Source: Bacteroidales bacterium
Lineage (GTDB): Bacteria > Bacteroidota > Bacteroidia > Bacteroidales > F082
DNA: 64,000 bases
Direction: 5' to 3'
NCBI GenBank assembly: GCA_014860665.1
Contig: JACZJI010000126.1
Location: forward strand, 1-64,000
Part shown: in pieces, positions 9,336 to 17,333 of the stretch
Numbering within the stretch: position 1 is the stretch's first letter
How the letters are laid out: each line of letters starts with the position of its first letter
Translations under genes and position numbers: made by a program
Notes under the pieces: model-generated
Seen by the model: only the letters and a program-made list of their open reading frames with translations
Database searches by the model: none
What the model was told of the DNA's origin: nothing

Positions 9336-10481
9336 ATGAATTTTGAATTAACACAAGAGCAGCAATTGATTCGTGATACAGTTCGCGAATTTGCAGAACG
9401 TGAAATTAAACCTGTTGCCAGAGAGTTAGACGAGCGAGGCGAGTTTTCGTATGAGCTTACTAAGAGATTAGGTGAGATGGGACTTTTGGGAATGGCATTG
9501 CCCGAAAGATACGGTGGACAGGGATTAGATACAATGTCATACATAATTGCTGTTGAAGAGCTCGCCCGGGTTGATGGTTCACAGGCGGCTACCGTGGCTG
9601 CACATAATTCATTGGGAATAGCTCCGCTATATGAATTTGGTACAGAAGAGCAAAGGATGAAATACCTTCCTGACCTTTGTACAGGTGAAGGACTTTGGAG
9701 TTTTGGTCTTACTGAAGCGGGTGCTGGTTCGGATTCAAGGGGTTCAAAAACAACTGCTGTTTTAAACGACGACCAATGGACTATCAATGGTTCAAAGATT
9801 TTTATAACCAATGGCGCTTCCAAAATTTCTAAAGGCTGTACGGTGCAGGCAGTTTCAGGCGAAGAAGATGGCAGAAAGATCTTCACAACCATCATTGTTG
9901 AAGCCGGAACACCAGGATTTAAGCAGGTTCCCATGCATAATAAAATGATGTGGCGCGCTTCGGATACTTCAGAATTATATTTTGATGATGTGAAAGTTCC
10001 CAATGAAAACCTTCTTGGGAAAATAGGCCAGGGTTCACACATCATGTTGCATACACTTGATGGTGGACGACTTTCAATTGGTGCAATGGGGCTGGGACTG
10101 GCTCAGGGAGCTTTTGAAATGGCGTTGGCTTATGCCAAAGAAAGAAAGCAATTTGGGAAACCCATTTCCAAATTTCAGATCAACGCGTTTAAGTTGGCTG
10201 ATATGGCCTTGAAAATTGAACTTGCGCGCAATTTGCTGTATAAAGCTTGTTGGTTAAAAGACACTGGAAAACCTTATGCCAAGGAGGCTGCTATGTCGAA
10301 ATTATATTGCTCGGAAATTGCCAAGGAAGTGGCTGATGAAGCAGTTCAGATTCATGGAGGTTACGGCCTTATGAAGGATTATGATATTGAACGTTTTTAT
10401 CGCGATCAGAGATTGCTTCAAATCGGAGAAGGAACTTCTGAAATCCAGAGACTTGTTATTTCGAGACAAATAGGTTGTTGA
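9336..10481 (+). CDS. Acyl-CoA dehydrogenase of the leucine operon
   Basis: FAD-dependent acyl-CoA dehydrogenase, 381 residues, in the operon position of isovaleryl-CoA dehydrogenase (LiuA). FAD/substrate motifs include GLTEAGAGSDSRG, WTINGSKIFITNG and QIHGGYGLMKDYDIERFYRD. The catalytic base is unusual for that role: Glu365 in IGEGTSEIQR is the short/medium-chain arrangement, while the residue matching the Glu of classical isovaleryl-CoA dehydrogenases (in LDGGRLSIGA) is Gly244. It may therefore act on isovaleryl-CoA with SCAD-type chemistry, or on butyryl- or 2-methylbutyryl-CoA. It starts 8 bases after the alpha subunit stop. The family is certain; the substrate is inferred. Confidence 0.9.
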   Translation: MNFELTQEQQLIRDTVREFAEREIKPVARELDERGEFSYELTKRLGEMGLLGMALPERYGGQGLDTMSYIIAVEELARVDGSQAATVAAHNSLGIAPLYEFGTEEQRMKYLPDLCTGEGLWSFGLTEAGAGSDSRGSKTTAVLNDDQWTINGSKIFITNGASKISKGCTVQAVSGEEDGRKIFTTIIVEAGTPGFKQVPMHNKMMWRASDTSELYFDDVKVPNENLLGKIGQGSHIMLHTLDGGRLSIGAMGLGLAQGAFEMALAYAKERKQFGKPISKFQINAFKLADMALKIELARNLLYKACWLKDTGKPYAKEAAMSKLYCSEIAKEVADEAVQIHGGYGLMKDYDIERFYRDQRLLQIGEGTSEIQRLVISRQIGC

Positions 10482-10518
10482 TGATAATTAATAATGGATA
10501 ATTACAAAACCTTAAACT

Positions 10519-11211
10519 ATGAATAAAGTTGTAAAAACAGCAGAAGAAGCGATTCTCGGCGTCAAAGACAACATGACCTTGATGCTTGGAGGTTTCGGAT
10601 TGTGCGGTATTCCTGAAAAGACTATCCAGGCTTTACATGATTTGGGAGTGAAAGGACTTACATGTATCTCTAATAATGCCGGAGTTGATAATTTTGGTTT
10701 GGGTATGTTGCTGCAAAGACATCAGATAAAGAAGATGATTTCATCTTATGTGGGTGAAAACAGTGAATTTGAAAGACAATTATTATCAGGAGAGTTGGAA
10801 GTGGATTTGATTCCTCAGGGAACACTTGCCGAGCGTTGTCGCGCAGGTGGAGCCGGAATTCCAGCATTTTATGTCCCCGCTGGTTATGGTACTGAAGTTG
10901 CTGAAGGAAAGGAAGTCAGAGAATTTAACGGTAAAAAATATCTGCTTGAAACAGCTCTGACTGCCGATTTTGCTTTTGTGAAAGCCTGGAAAGGTGATAC
11001 AGCCGGCAATTTAATTTACAGGCATACTGCTGATAATTTCAACAATATGATGGCGATGGCAGGAAAAATTACTGTTGCCGAAGTAGAAGAATTGGTTCCT
11101 GCTGGTGAGCTTGATCCCAACTGTATTCATACACCTGGAATTTTTGTCCAAAGGATTTTCAAGGGTGAAAATTTTGAGAAGCGCATTGAATTTGCAACAA
11201 CCCGAAATTAA
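10519..11211 (+). CDS. 3-oxoacid CoA-transferase subunit A
   Basis: Subunit A of a two-subunit 3-oxoacid CoA-transferase (ScoA/AtoD type), 230 residues. It has the CoA-transferase family I segment [13 protein letters not shown] near the N terminus, and [14 protein letters not shown] with [17 protein letters not shown] further on. With subunit B it would move CoA from succinyl-CoA (or another acyl-CoA) to acetoacetate, activating the acetoacetate released by HMG-CoA cleavage. It follows the dehydrogenase by 37 bases and precedes subunit B by 46 bases. CoA donor is not determinable from sequence. Confidence 0.92.
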   Translation: MNKVVKTAEEAILGVKDNMTLMLGGFGLCGIPEKTIQALHDLGVKGLTCISNNAGVDNFGLGMLLQRHQIKKMISSYVGENSEFERQLLSGELEVDLIPQGTLAERCRAGGAGIPAFYVPAGYGTEVAEGKEVREFNGKKYLLETALTADFAFVKAWKGDTAGNLIYRHTADNFNNMMAMAGKITVAEVEELVPAGELDPNCIHTPGIFVQRIFKGENFEKRIEFATTRN

Positions 11212-11257
11212 CCGGCAGGTATTCTGTATTTTTCATAAACAATCTAAAAAAATAAAG

Positions 11258-11914
11258 ATGAGTCTAGATAAAAATGGAATTGCAAAAAGAATTGCACAGG
11301 AATTACAAGATGGATACTATGTGAATTTGGGTATCGGAATTCCGACACTCGTTGCCAATTATATTCCGGAAGGTGTTGAGGTAGTCTTACAATCTGAAAA
11401 TGGTTTGTTGGGCATTGGTCCTTTTCCTACAAAAGATAAGGTAGATGCTGATCTCATCAATGCCGGCAAACAAACAGTTACGTACACAAAAGGAGCATCC
11501 TTTTTTGATTCTGCTACCAGTTTTGCCATGATTCGTGGTGGTCACATCGATCTTACAGTTTTAGGCGCTTTTGAGGTTACTGAAAATGGAGATATTGCCA
11601 GCTGGAAAATTCCCGGAAAAATGGTAAAAGGCATGGGCGGGGCTATGGATTTGGTGGCTTCCGCAAAAAATATCATTGTTGCAATGACCCATACCGATCG
11701 TGATGGCAATCCAAAACTGCTCAAAAAATGTACTCTTCCCTTGACTGGAGTAAATTGTGTTAAGAAGATTGTGACAGATTTAGCCGTTGTTGATGTAACA
11801 CAACAAGGCTTTCGTCTGGTAGAGCGCGCTCCGGGAGTTTCAGTAGAAGAAATTGTTTCCAAGACAGGAACGAATCTCATCGTTGAAGGAGAAATCCCTG
11901 AGATGAAAGTTTAA
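11258..11914 (+). CDS. 3-oxoacid CoA-transferase subunit B
   Basis: Subunit B of the CoA-transferase, 218 residues (ScoB/AtoA type), carrying the catalytic glutamate in [12 protein letters not shown] (Glu47) that forms the covalent CoA thioester. The frame is open upstream to 11105 inside subunit A, but the protein match begins at [13 protein letters not shown], so the ATG at 11258 is used. It is the last gene of the operon and is followed by a hairpin shared with the convergent response regulator gene. Confidence 0.92.
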   Translation: MSLDKNGIAKRIAQELQDGYYVNLGIGIPTLVANYIPEGVEVVLQSENGLLGIGPFPTKDKVDADLINAGKQTVTYTKGASFFDSATSFAMIRGGHIDLTVLGAFEVTENGDIASWKIPGKMVKGMGGAMDLVASAKNIIVAMTHTDRDGNPKLLKKCTLPLTGVNCVKKIVTDLAVVDVTQQGFRLVERAPGVSVEEIVSKTGTNLIVEGEIPEMKV

Positions 11915-11930
11915 CCGGCAAAAAGAAAGG

Positions 11931-11948
11931 TCACTGCTTTGGCAGTGA
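11931..11948. terminator. Bidirectional hairpin terminator
   Basis: TCACTGC / GCAGTGA with a 4-base loop between the CoA-transferase operon and the convergent response regulator gene. On the minus strand it is followed by a T-rich run, so it looks stronger for the regulator transcript. Confidence 0.6.
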
Positions 11949-11949
11949 T

Positions 11950-12648
11950 TTAGGATTGCGGAGCTACGAGTTTAAATCCAACGCCATGAACGTTGATTAA
12001 TTCCACATTTGGATCGTCTTTCAGGAATTTCCTTAGCTTGGTAATGTAAACGTCCATTGAGCGGGCATTAAAGTAACTGTCGTCGTACCAGATTTTATTC
12101 AATGCGACAGTTCTGTCCAGGACTTCATTCAGGTGATCACAAAGTAATCTCAGAAGTTCGGCTTCTTTAGAAGTAAGTTTTTCCTGTTTTTTCCCGATAC
12201 TTAAATGCTGGTGGTCATAATCAAAAATGTATTTCCCAAATTTATAAACATGGTTTACATGTTTACTGTCTTCCATATTACTACGTCGCAGAATAGCTTT
12301 TAGTCGAAGCAAAAGCTCTTCCATACTGAAAGGTTTTGTAATATAATCGTCTGCGCCAAGTTCAAATCCTTCCAGTTTATCTTCCTGCATGGTCTTGGCA
12401 GTTAGAAATAGTAAAGGTACTTTTTTATCTAATTTTCTGATTTCTTTAGCAAGTGTAAATCCGTCCATTACAGGCATCATGACATCAAAAATGCAAAAAT
12501 TATATTCGTCTTTTTTGAATGCCTCGAGAGCAACTTTTCCATTTTCGCACAGAGTGGTACGAAAACCTTTTGCTTCAAGATAAGATTTTAAAATGCTTCC
12601 TAAGTTTCTGTCGTCTTCTGCCAGTAATACATTGATTTTTTCGTCCAT
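11950..12648 (-). CDS. OmpR-family response regulator
   Basis: DNA-binding response regulator of 232 residues. Receiver domain at 1-120 with acidic pocket E11/D12, phospho-acceptor Asp55 (FDVMMPVMDG), Thr83 and Lys105 (ITKPFS). Winged-helix output domain at about 130-230 with the typical LTSKEAELLRLL and RSMDVYITKLRKFL segments. It follows the histidine kinase gene by 3 bases on the same strand, so the pair is one operon. Size and layout resemble RprY of Bacteroides, but no target or signal can be deduced. Confidence 0.93.
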   Translation of the reverse strand: MDEKINVLLAEDDRNLGSILKSYLEAKGFRTTLCENGKVALEAFKKDEYNFCIFDVMMPVMDGFTLAKEIRKLDKKVPLLFLTAKTMQEDKLEGFELGADDYITKPFSMEELLLRLKAILRRSNMEDSKHVNHVYKFGKYIFDYDHQHLSIGKKQEKLTSKEAELLRLLCDHLNEVLDRTVALNKIWYDDSYFNARSMDVYITKLRKFLKDDPNVELINVHGVGFKLVAPQS

Positions 12649-12651
12649 AAT

Positions 12652-14082
12652 TTATATTTTTTCGTTTGGTAAATATACGTGAAAAATTGAGCCCTTTCCC
12701 AATTCAGACTCTACTGTTATTTTTCCATTATGCTGTTCTACAATCCCCTTGACATAATTTAGTCCCAGGCCGAAACCTTTGAAATCATGTACATTTCCTG
12801 TTTGTACCCGGTACAGCTTTTGGAAAATCTTTTTTTGGTTGGCTTTGCTAATCCCAATGCCATTATCTTTTACGCTAATTAAAATGCCTTCCTGAAGATT
12901 TTTGCTGGTTACCTGAATAACAGGTTCTTTCAAGTTGTACTTTAATGCGTTATCCAACAAGTTAGTAAAAACATTAGTCATGTGGGTAGGATCACCGTTG
13001 ACTATTGAAAGTGAAGCATTCAGGCGGGTACTTATGGAGCCGCCTTTGCTTTCGACGCTTAATTTCTTTCTTTCTACAGCTTTCAAAACCAATTCATGGA
13101 GATCAACAATATCTTTGTGTAGTTTAAGTTTTCCGTTGTCAAGCGTTGCAGAACGTAAAATGTGTTCTGACATGTTTTCAAGTCTTGAGTTTTCTTCACC
13201 AATTATATTGATGTAATTCTGGAAAAGTTCAGGTGATTTCTTTACTGTTTCGTCACGTAAAACTTCACATGCCAATGAAATTGTCGAAATAGGTGTTTTA
13301 AATTCGTGGGTCATGTTGTTAATCAAATCGTTCTTCATGACCGACAATTTCTTTTGCTTGTTTATGATATAAATACTGAATGAAAAGGATCCTATCAGTA
13401 TTAAAAACAGGAAAATTGATACTATCAGTAATTTGTAAAGTGTACTTACAATGAATAGTTGTTCCTTAGGAAAGAAAAGTAGAAATTTTAATGGAAACTG
13501 TAAATTATTTCCTATGGGGGCCAGATTATATACAAAGCTGTTGTTTAAAAGTCGATTTGGATATTTGCCGGTTTTCTGAAAGATCATTGTGTTATTTAAA
13601 GGATCGTATATCCCATATTCAAATGTCGTCCAGATATGTTTTTTTTGTAGGGCCTTAATAATAAGTGAGTCTATTGCATTTTGGTGAGTAGCAAAGAAAT
13701 CCATGCTGTTTGTGTTCTGAAAAGAACCAAAAAGCTTATTGTAAGCTTCATTAAGCTGATTCCTTTTTTTCAGAAATCGTGTTATGTCGTCCACACTGTT
13801 AAGAGCAGGCTGATGTCTGATTAAATCAGAATTTATAGAATCAAAAAGTGCAAATGCATTCTGATTTTTTTTGTAGAGATTTTTTGAATTAAGAAAGTAG
13901 GATTGATACCTCAAATTATCAAGCGTAAAAATGACATGACTCATTGCCTGATTTACGTCACGGTTAAACATAGCTTGTCGAACCATAATTGCGTTTCTTA
14001 TCCAGTACACCTGAACAAGAAGCAATCCGCAACTTGCTAGAGTAACCAAAGTTATAATTAAGGCAGTCAGTTTCTTATTCAT
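12652..14082 (-). CDS. Membrane sensor histidine kinase
   Basis: 476-residue sensor kinase, cognate to the regulator downstream. TM1 at about 5-28 and TM2 at about 215-240 enclose a roughly 185-residue periplasmic sensor of no recognised family. The cytoplasmic part has the H box NNMTHEFKTPIS (phospho-acceptor His259), N box TNLLDNALKYN (about 373-383), G1 DNGIGIS (406-412) and G2 GFGLGLNYVKG (436-446). No HAMP domain is evident. The architecture resembles RprX-type kinases of Bacteroidota. A -7 box lies 5 bases upstream of the ATG, implying a leaderless or nearly leaderless transcript. Confidence 0.93.
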   Translation of the reverse strand: MNKKLTALIITLVTLASCGLLLVQVYWIRNAIMVRQAMFNRDVNQAMSHVIFTLDNLRYQSYFLNSKNLYKKNQNAFALFDSINSDLIRHQPALNSVDDITRFLKKRNQLNEAYNKLFGSFQNTNSMDFFATHQNAIDSLIIKALQKKHIWTTFEYGIYDPLNNTMIFQKTGKYPNRLLNNSFVYNLAPIGNNLQFPLKFLLFFPKEQLFIVSTLYKLLIVSIFLFLILIGSFSFSIYIINKQKKLSVMKNDLINNMTHEFKTPISTISLACEVLRDETVKKSPELFQNYINIIGEENSRLENMSEHILRSATLDNGKLKLHKDIVDLHELVLKAVERKKLSVESKGGSISTRLNASLSIVNGDPTHMTNVFTNLLDNALKYNLKEPVIQVTSKNLQEGILISVKDNGIGISKANQKKIFQKLYRVQTGNVHDFKGFGLGLNYVKGIVEQHNGKITVESELGKGSIFHVYLPNEKI

Positions 14083-14086
14083 TGTA

Positions 14087-14094
14087 CAAAATTA
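14087..14094 (-). promoter_or_regulatory. -7 promoter box of the two-component operon
   Basis: TAATTTTG on the minus strand matches TAnnTTTG and ends 5 bases before the kinase ATG, so the transcript would start at the codon itself. Confidence 0.5.
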
Positions 14095-14178
14095 AGTTAA
14101 CTAGAGCATTGGATATAGCGATTAACAAAAATTAACAACTTTTTTTATAAAGTTTTAACCAAATCGAGAAATATGTTG

Positions 14179-14186
14179 TATATTTG
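14179..14186 (+). promoter_or_regulatory. -7 promoter box upstream of dnaG
   Basis: TATATTTG matches TAnnTTTG. No good -33 TTG is visible. It lies 170 bases before dnaG and about 77 bases before a strong hairpin terminator. Confidence 0.5.
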
Positions 14187-14191
14187 CAACA

Positions 14192-14297
14192 GACAAATGC
14201 AAGAGTAAAGTTCTTTTTTACATTTTGCTTTGTTTAAAGGGTTTTCATAATTGTTGGTTTTTGAGAGGTAACCGTCCTGGTTACCTCTCTTTTTTTG
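14192..14297 (+). ncRNA. Candidate short transcript or attenuated dnaG leader
   Basis: A stretch of about 105 bases between a -7 promoter box and an intrinsic terminator has no open reading frame of note. It could be a free-standing small RNA, or a leader in which the terminator sets how much transcription reaches dnaG. Ends are estimated: the 5' end from the promoter box, the 3' end from the T run. It does not resemble 6S, tmRNA or RNase P RNA. Confidence 0.35.
14263..14297 (+). terminator. Strong intrinsic terminator before dnaG
   Basis: Perfect 11-bp stem GAGAGGTAACC / GGTTACCTCTC with a 5-base loop followed by eight T residues. No protein gene on this strand ends upstream, since the kinase gene is read the other way, so it must act on the short transcript or the dnaG leader. 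Confidence 0.75.
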
Positions 14298-14348
14298 TTA
14301 CCTTTTACCTTTCTTTTTGTATTAATTTAGCATCATATTTTCAATTTT

Positions 14349-16307
14349 GTGATTAAGCAGGATACCATACAGACCATTCTGGAAGTTGCCAGAATAGAAG
14401 ACGTTGTCGGAGACTTTGTTAACTTGAGAAAACGTGGCGTAAATTTAATTGGATTATGCCCGTTTCACAATGAAAAGACGCCATCGTTTACCGTATCTCC
14501 TGCAAAAGGAATTTATAAATGTTTCGGTTGTGGAAAAGCCGGTAATTCGGTTGGTTTTATCATGGAACATGAACATTATTCCTATCCTGAAGCATTAAAA
14601 TATCTTGCCAAAAAATACACCATTGATATTGATGAAGAACAACTGACGGCAGAGGAGCAGGACCAGATGGATTCGCGCGAAAGCATGTTTGCATTGAATT
14701 CTTTTGTTTCCGGATATTTTCAGGATTATCTTCTTGACCATGAAGAGGGGAAATCAGTCGGCCTTTCATATCTTAAAGAGCGCGATTTTCTGGAGTCAAC
14801 TATAAAAAAATTCCAGCTTGGTTTTGCTCCATCCAGAGATCTTTATTCTGATTATGCCCTGAAAAACGGGTATAAAAAAGATCTCCTGCTAAAAACCGGA
14901 TTGTCTATCGATAAGGGTGATCGTCTTGTTGATCGTTTTCGTGGTCGCGTTATTTTTCCAATTCATAATCTTACCGGTAGGATTATTGGCTTTGGCGGAA
15001 GGGTTCTTACCAGTGAAAAAACAGTCGCTAAATATCTTAACTCCCCCGAGTCTGATATTTATAATAAAAGTAAAAGCCTTTACGGGATATTTTTTGCCAG
15101 GAATGAAATTCTAAAAAAAGACAATTGTTATCTGGTAGAAGGCTATACAGATGTTATTTCGTTACATCAGGCGGGTATTGAAAATGTCGTTGCATCATCG
15201 GGAACTTCTCTCACTGCTGATCAGATTAAGATTATTAAAAGGTTTACGCCAAACATTACCATTTTATATGATGGCGATACTGCAGGTATAAAGGCCTCGT
15301 TTCGTGGAATTGATATGATTCTGGAACAGGGGATGAACGTAAAAATAGTTTTATTTCCTGATGGTGAGGACCCTGATTCTTTTGCCAGATCTCATACTTC
15401 TTCCGAACTCGAGTCGTTTGTGGAAAAGGAAGCCATGGACTTCATTTCCTTTAAAACGCGTCTTTTGATGGATGAAACCCAGGGTGACCCGGTAGCCAGA
15501 GCTACTCTGATCAAAGAAATCGTTCAGACGATTTCACAGATTCCCGATGCCATCATCAGGACCGTTTATATTAAGGAATGTAGTGCGGTTATGGATCTTC
15601 CGGAACAAACTCTGATGAACGCGCTGAACAAACTTCTCAGAGATAAATTCAGAAAGCAGAACTTCCAGAAAACGGACGAGGAACCTATAATTATCGAAGA
15701 AACTTACGAATCAGAGCGACAAACAGAACTTGATCCTTTTGATATCAGTGAGCAGGAAAATGAAATTATCAGGTTGTTGCTTTTGTACGGCCCTGAAAAA
15801 ATCAAAGTCACTGAAACAGTGGAAGACGAAATGGGTGAAATGGTTGATATAGAACAGGAAGTCGGTGTTGCGGAATTTATTCTGGAAAGTCTGGATTATG
15901 ATAATGTGGTGTTTGAAAATAAGACCTATAACAGGATTATTAAAGAGATAAAAGACAAGATTTCAACCGGAGATATCCCAGATGAGTCATATTTTGTGCG
16001 TCATCCTGAGAAGGAAATTTCGACTAGTGTTATCGATCTCATTGCTGAACCTTATGAATTGAGTCATAATTGGGTTCGGCATAAAATTTATGTCAAGAAG
16101 GAAGATGATGATCTTCATCAAACATTGGTGACGACGCTTAATACTTTTCGTATAAAGTTGATTACAAGAACCAGACGTGATATCACCAACAGACTGAAAG
16201 ATGCCACTGACGAAGGCGAGATATCAGTTCTAATGCAACAGTTTTACGAGCTTAAAAAAGTGGCTCGGGAAATTGACCAGGAGTTGAAACGACCTTTTGA
16301 TTATTGA
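14349..16307 (+). CDS. dnaG: DNA primase
   Basis: Replicative primase, 652 residues, makes RNA primers at the fork. N-terminal CHC2 zinc ribbon with Cys38, His40, Cys58 and Cys61 (CPFHNEKTPSF, YKCFGCG). Catalytic core about 120-255, then the TOPRIM domain with Glu264 (VEGYTDV) and Asp308/Asp310 (YDGDTAG). The C-terminal part, which would bind DnaB helicase, ends in QELKRPFDY. The start codon is GTG at 14349; no ATG fits near the conserved N terminus. It lies 51 bases after a strong terminator. A decayed copy of its last codons is found 0.9 kb downstream. Confidence 0.96.
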   Translation: MIKQDTIQTILEVARIEDVVGDFVNLRKRGVNLIGLCPFHNEKTPSFTVSPAKGIYKCFGCGKAGNSVGFIMEHEHYSYPEALKYLAKKYTIDIDEEQLTAEEQDQMDSRESMFALNSFVSGYFQDYLLDHEEGKSVGLSYLKERDFLESTIKKFQLGFAPSRDLYSDYALKNGYKKDLLLKTGLSIDKGDRLVDRFRGRVIFPIHNLTGRIIGFGGRVLTSEKTVAKYLNSPESDIYNKSKSLYGIFFARNEILKKDNCYLVEGYTDVISLHQAGIENVVASSGTSLTADQIKIIKRFTPNITILYDGDTAGIKASFRGIDMILEQGMNVKIVLFPDGEDPDSFARSHTSSELESFVEKEAMDFISFKTRLLMDETQGDPVARATLIKEIVQTISQIPDAIIRTVYIKECSAVMDLPEQTLMNALNKLLRDKFRKQNFQKTDEEPIIIEETYESERQTELDPFDISEQENEIIRLLLLYGPEKIKVTETVEDEMGEMVDIEQEVGVAEFILESLDYDNVVFENKTYNRIIKEIKDKISTGDIPDESYFVRHPEKEISTSVIDLIAEPYELSHNWVRHKIYVKKEDDDLHQTLVTTLNTFRIKLITRTRRDITNRLKDATDEGEISVLMQQFYELKKVAREIDQELKRPFDY

Positions 16308-16379
16308 TTCTATTACTTATTTGCTCGTTGGGCAATATGAAAATCTTTTTGTTTTGCTATTCTTAAAATTTTTCTTGAA

Positions 16380-16496
16380 CCCAGACTTTTCACAAGTAAT
16401 GCAGAGAACTAATAAAATTACTTCAATGAAATGTCTTTCTACCACCGACCTGTGATTTTCCACTTAATAAATTTTTGGATGTGCCAAAAGTCTGGG
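16380..16496. repeat. Inverted-repeat pair, MITE-like
   Basis: CCCAGACTTTT at 16380-16390 and its exact reverse complement at 16486-16496 bound a 117-bp AT-rich segment in the gap between dnaG and the HU-like gene. The loop is too long for a simple terminator. No convincing target-site duplication is seen at the edges. It may be a small non-autonomous element or the remains of one. Confidence 0.4.
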
Positions 16497-16519
16497 AATA
16501 GAGTATATTGGCGCAATGG

Positions 16520-16924
16520 TCAGCTTTCCAAAGTACCTGCAGGTTTTTGAAACTGAAAATTTGCAGTTTTAAGAATTTCCTTGAGCTCAGGGTCAGGTCT
16601 GAACTGTATTTTCAAATCCCTTATGTGTGTTTTATTTAGTTTTGATGGGTTATCCACGGCTTCTGTACTTAAACTGAGGCTGAAAATACCCAATCCGTCA
16701 AGCTTCACGTTGTTTCCGGCCATCAGTTCTTCCACAATGATTTCGCGGAAGCCTTCAACCGCTGCGGCCACATCTGCTGTACTCATGGTGGTCCTGCGGC
16801 TTAATGTATTGGCAACCTGTCTGAAGTTTATCTGTTTCCGACCAGAAATACGTCCATAATATTTATAATTTCCTCCGCCTTTTATTCCAGGTTGTGCATG
16901 ATATGCTGTGACTATTTTAATCAT
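16520..16924 (-). CDS. HU/IHF-like DNA-binding protein
   Basis: 134-residue member of the DNABII (HU/IHF) superfamily in the form common in Bacteroidota, with an N-terminal extension (YKYYGRISGRKQINF) before the HU helices and the VKLDGLGIFSLSLS strand that corresponds to the HU body. It probably bends or coats DNA. It stands alone, convergent with dnaG, between an inverted-repeat pair and a 22-bp phased motif array that begins at its start codon. The array suggests autoregulation or a specific target, which is inference. Family assignment is firm for the middle and C-terminal parts. Confidence 0.8.
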   Translation of the reverse strand: MIKIVTAYHAQPGIKGGGNYKYYGRISGRKQINFRQVANTLSRRTTMSTADVAAAVEGFREIIVEELMAGNNVKLDGLGIFSLSLSTEAVDNPSKLNKTHIRDLKIQFRPDPELKEILKTANFQFQKPAGTLES

Positions 16925-17108
16925 ATGCTTTGAATTTTGTTTCCTTATGCTTTTAAAGAAGTTATTACATAAGCATCAAAAGTAAAAATAATACTTATCA
17001 TTTTAAAATTTAATACTTATTAAAAATATAAATAATACCTATTAAAATTCATTTTCATACCTATGAATTTTCAAAATCCTAAGCATGAGTTTAGAAAGTC
17101 GTGCTTAT
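16925..17108. repeat. Nine-copy 22-bp phased motif array upstream of the HU-like gene
   Basis: An 8-bp motif related to ATRCTTAT or its reverse complement ATAAGCAT recurs at exactly 22-bp steps starting at 16925, 16947, 16969, 16991, 17013, 17035, 17057, 17079 and 17101. The copies are ATGCTTTG, ATGCTTTT, ATAAGCAT, ATACTTAT, ATACTTAT, ATACCTAT, ATACCTAT, CTAAGCAT and GTGCTTAT. The 14-bp spacers are AT-rich and vary. A 22-bp step is about two helical turns, so all copies face the same side of the helix. The array starts one base upstream of the HU-like start codon and covers its likely promoter. Confidence 0.8.
16977..16984 (-). promoter_or_regulatory. -7 promoter box of the HU-like gene
   Basis: TACTTTTG on the minus strand, the same box as at ade and the HMG-CoA-lyase-like gene, 52 bases upstream of the ATG. 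It lies in the spacer of the third array unit, so factors bound to the array would flank the RNA polymerase. Confidence 0.5.
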
Positions 17109-17162
17109 AAAGCTGGAGAGTTATGCCGGTGTAGTTGGATCTTTTACAAGTGAAATCAGATT

Positions 17163-17278
17163 TTCAACACAATGGTTCAGGATTTAGTGGCTCAGGTTCA
17201 GATACAACAGTTTTAGAAACATAAAAAAGTTACAGGGTAAATTAACTGGGAGCTGAAGCGTCTGTTTGATTACTTGTT
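17163..17278 (+). pseudogene. Decayed duplicate of the dnaG 3' end
   Basis: Read in one frame, 17202-17278 gives IQQF*KHKKVTG*INWELKRLFDYL with two stops, aligning without gaps to the last codons of dnaG (MQQFYELKKVAREIDQELKRPFDY). About 52 of 75 bases are identical. The match fades upstream of about 17190. The copy lies about 0.9 kb after the dnaG stop on the same strand, with the HU-like gene between them. It is non-functional and marks an old duplication or insertion event. Confidence 0.7.
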
Positions 17279-17295
17279 CAATTTTATAAAAAGAT

Positions 17296-17330
17296 AAAAA
17301 TAAAAAATCCGGTTCATATGAACCGGATTT
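17296..17330 (-). terminator. Terminator of tRNA-Asn
   Basis: A palindrome AATCCGGTTC / GAACCGGATT directly downstream of the tRNA on the minus strand, followed on that strand by a long T run. Confidence 0.75.
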
Positions 17331-17333
17331 TAG

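Noticed and set aside
16645..16656. DnaA-box-like TTATCCACG near dnaG as a sign of a replication origin
   Set aside because: Single near match inside the HU-like coding sequence, with no cluster of boxes and no dnaA or dnaN nearby.
16925..17108. CRISPR array
   Set aside because: The conserved part is only 8 bp, spacers are 14 bp and AT-rich, and no cas gene is present. The same applies to 62144-62374.
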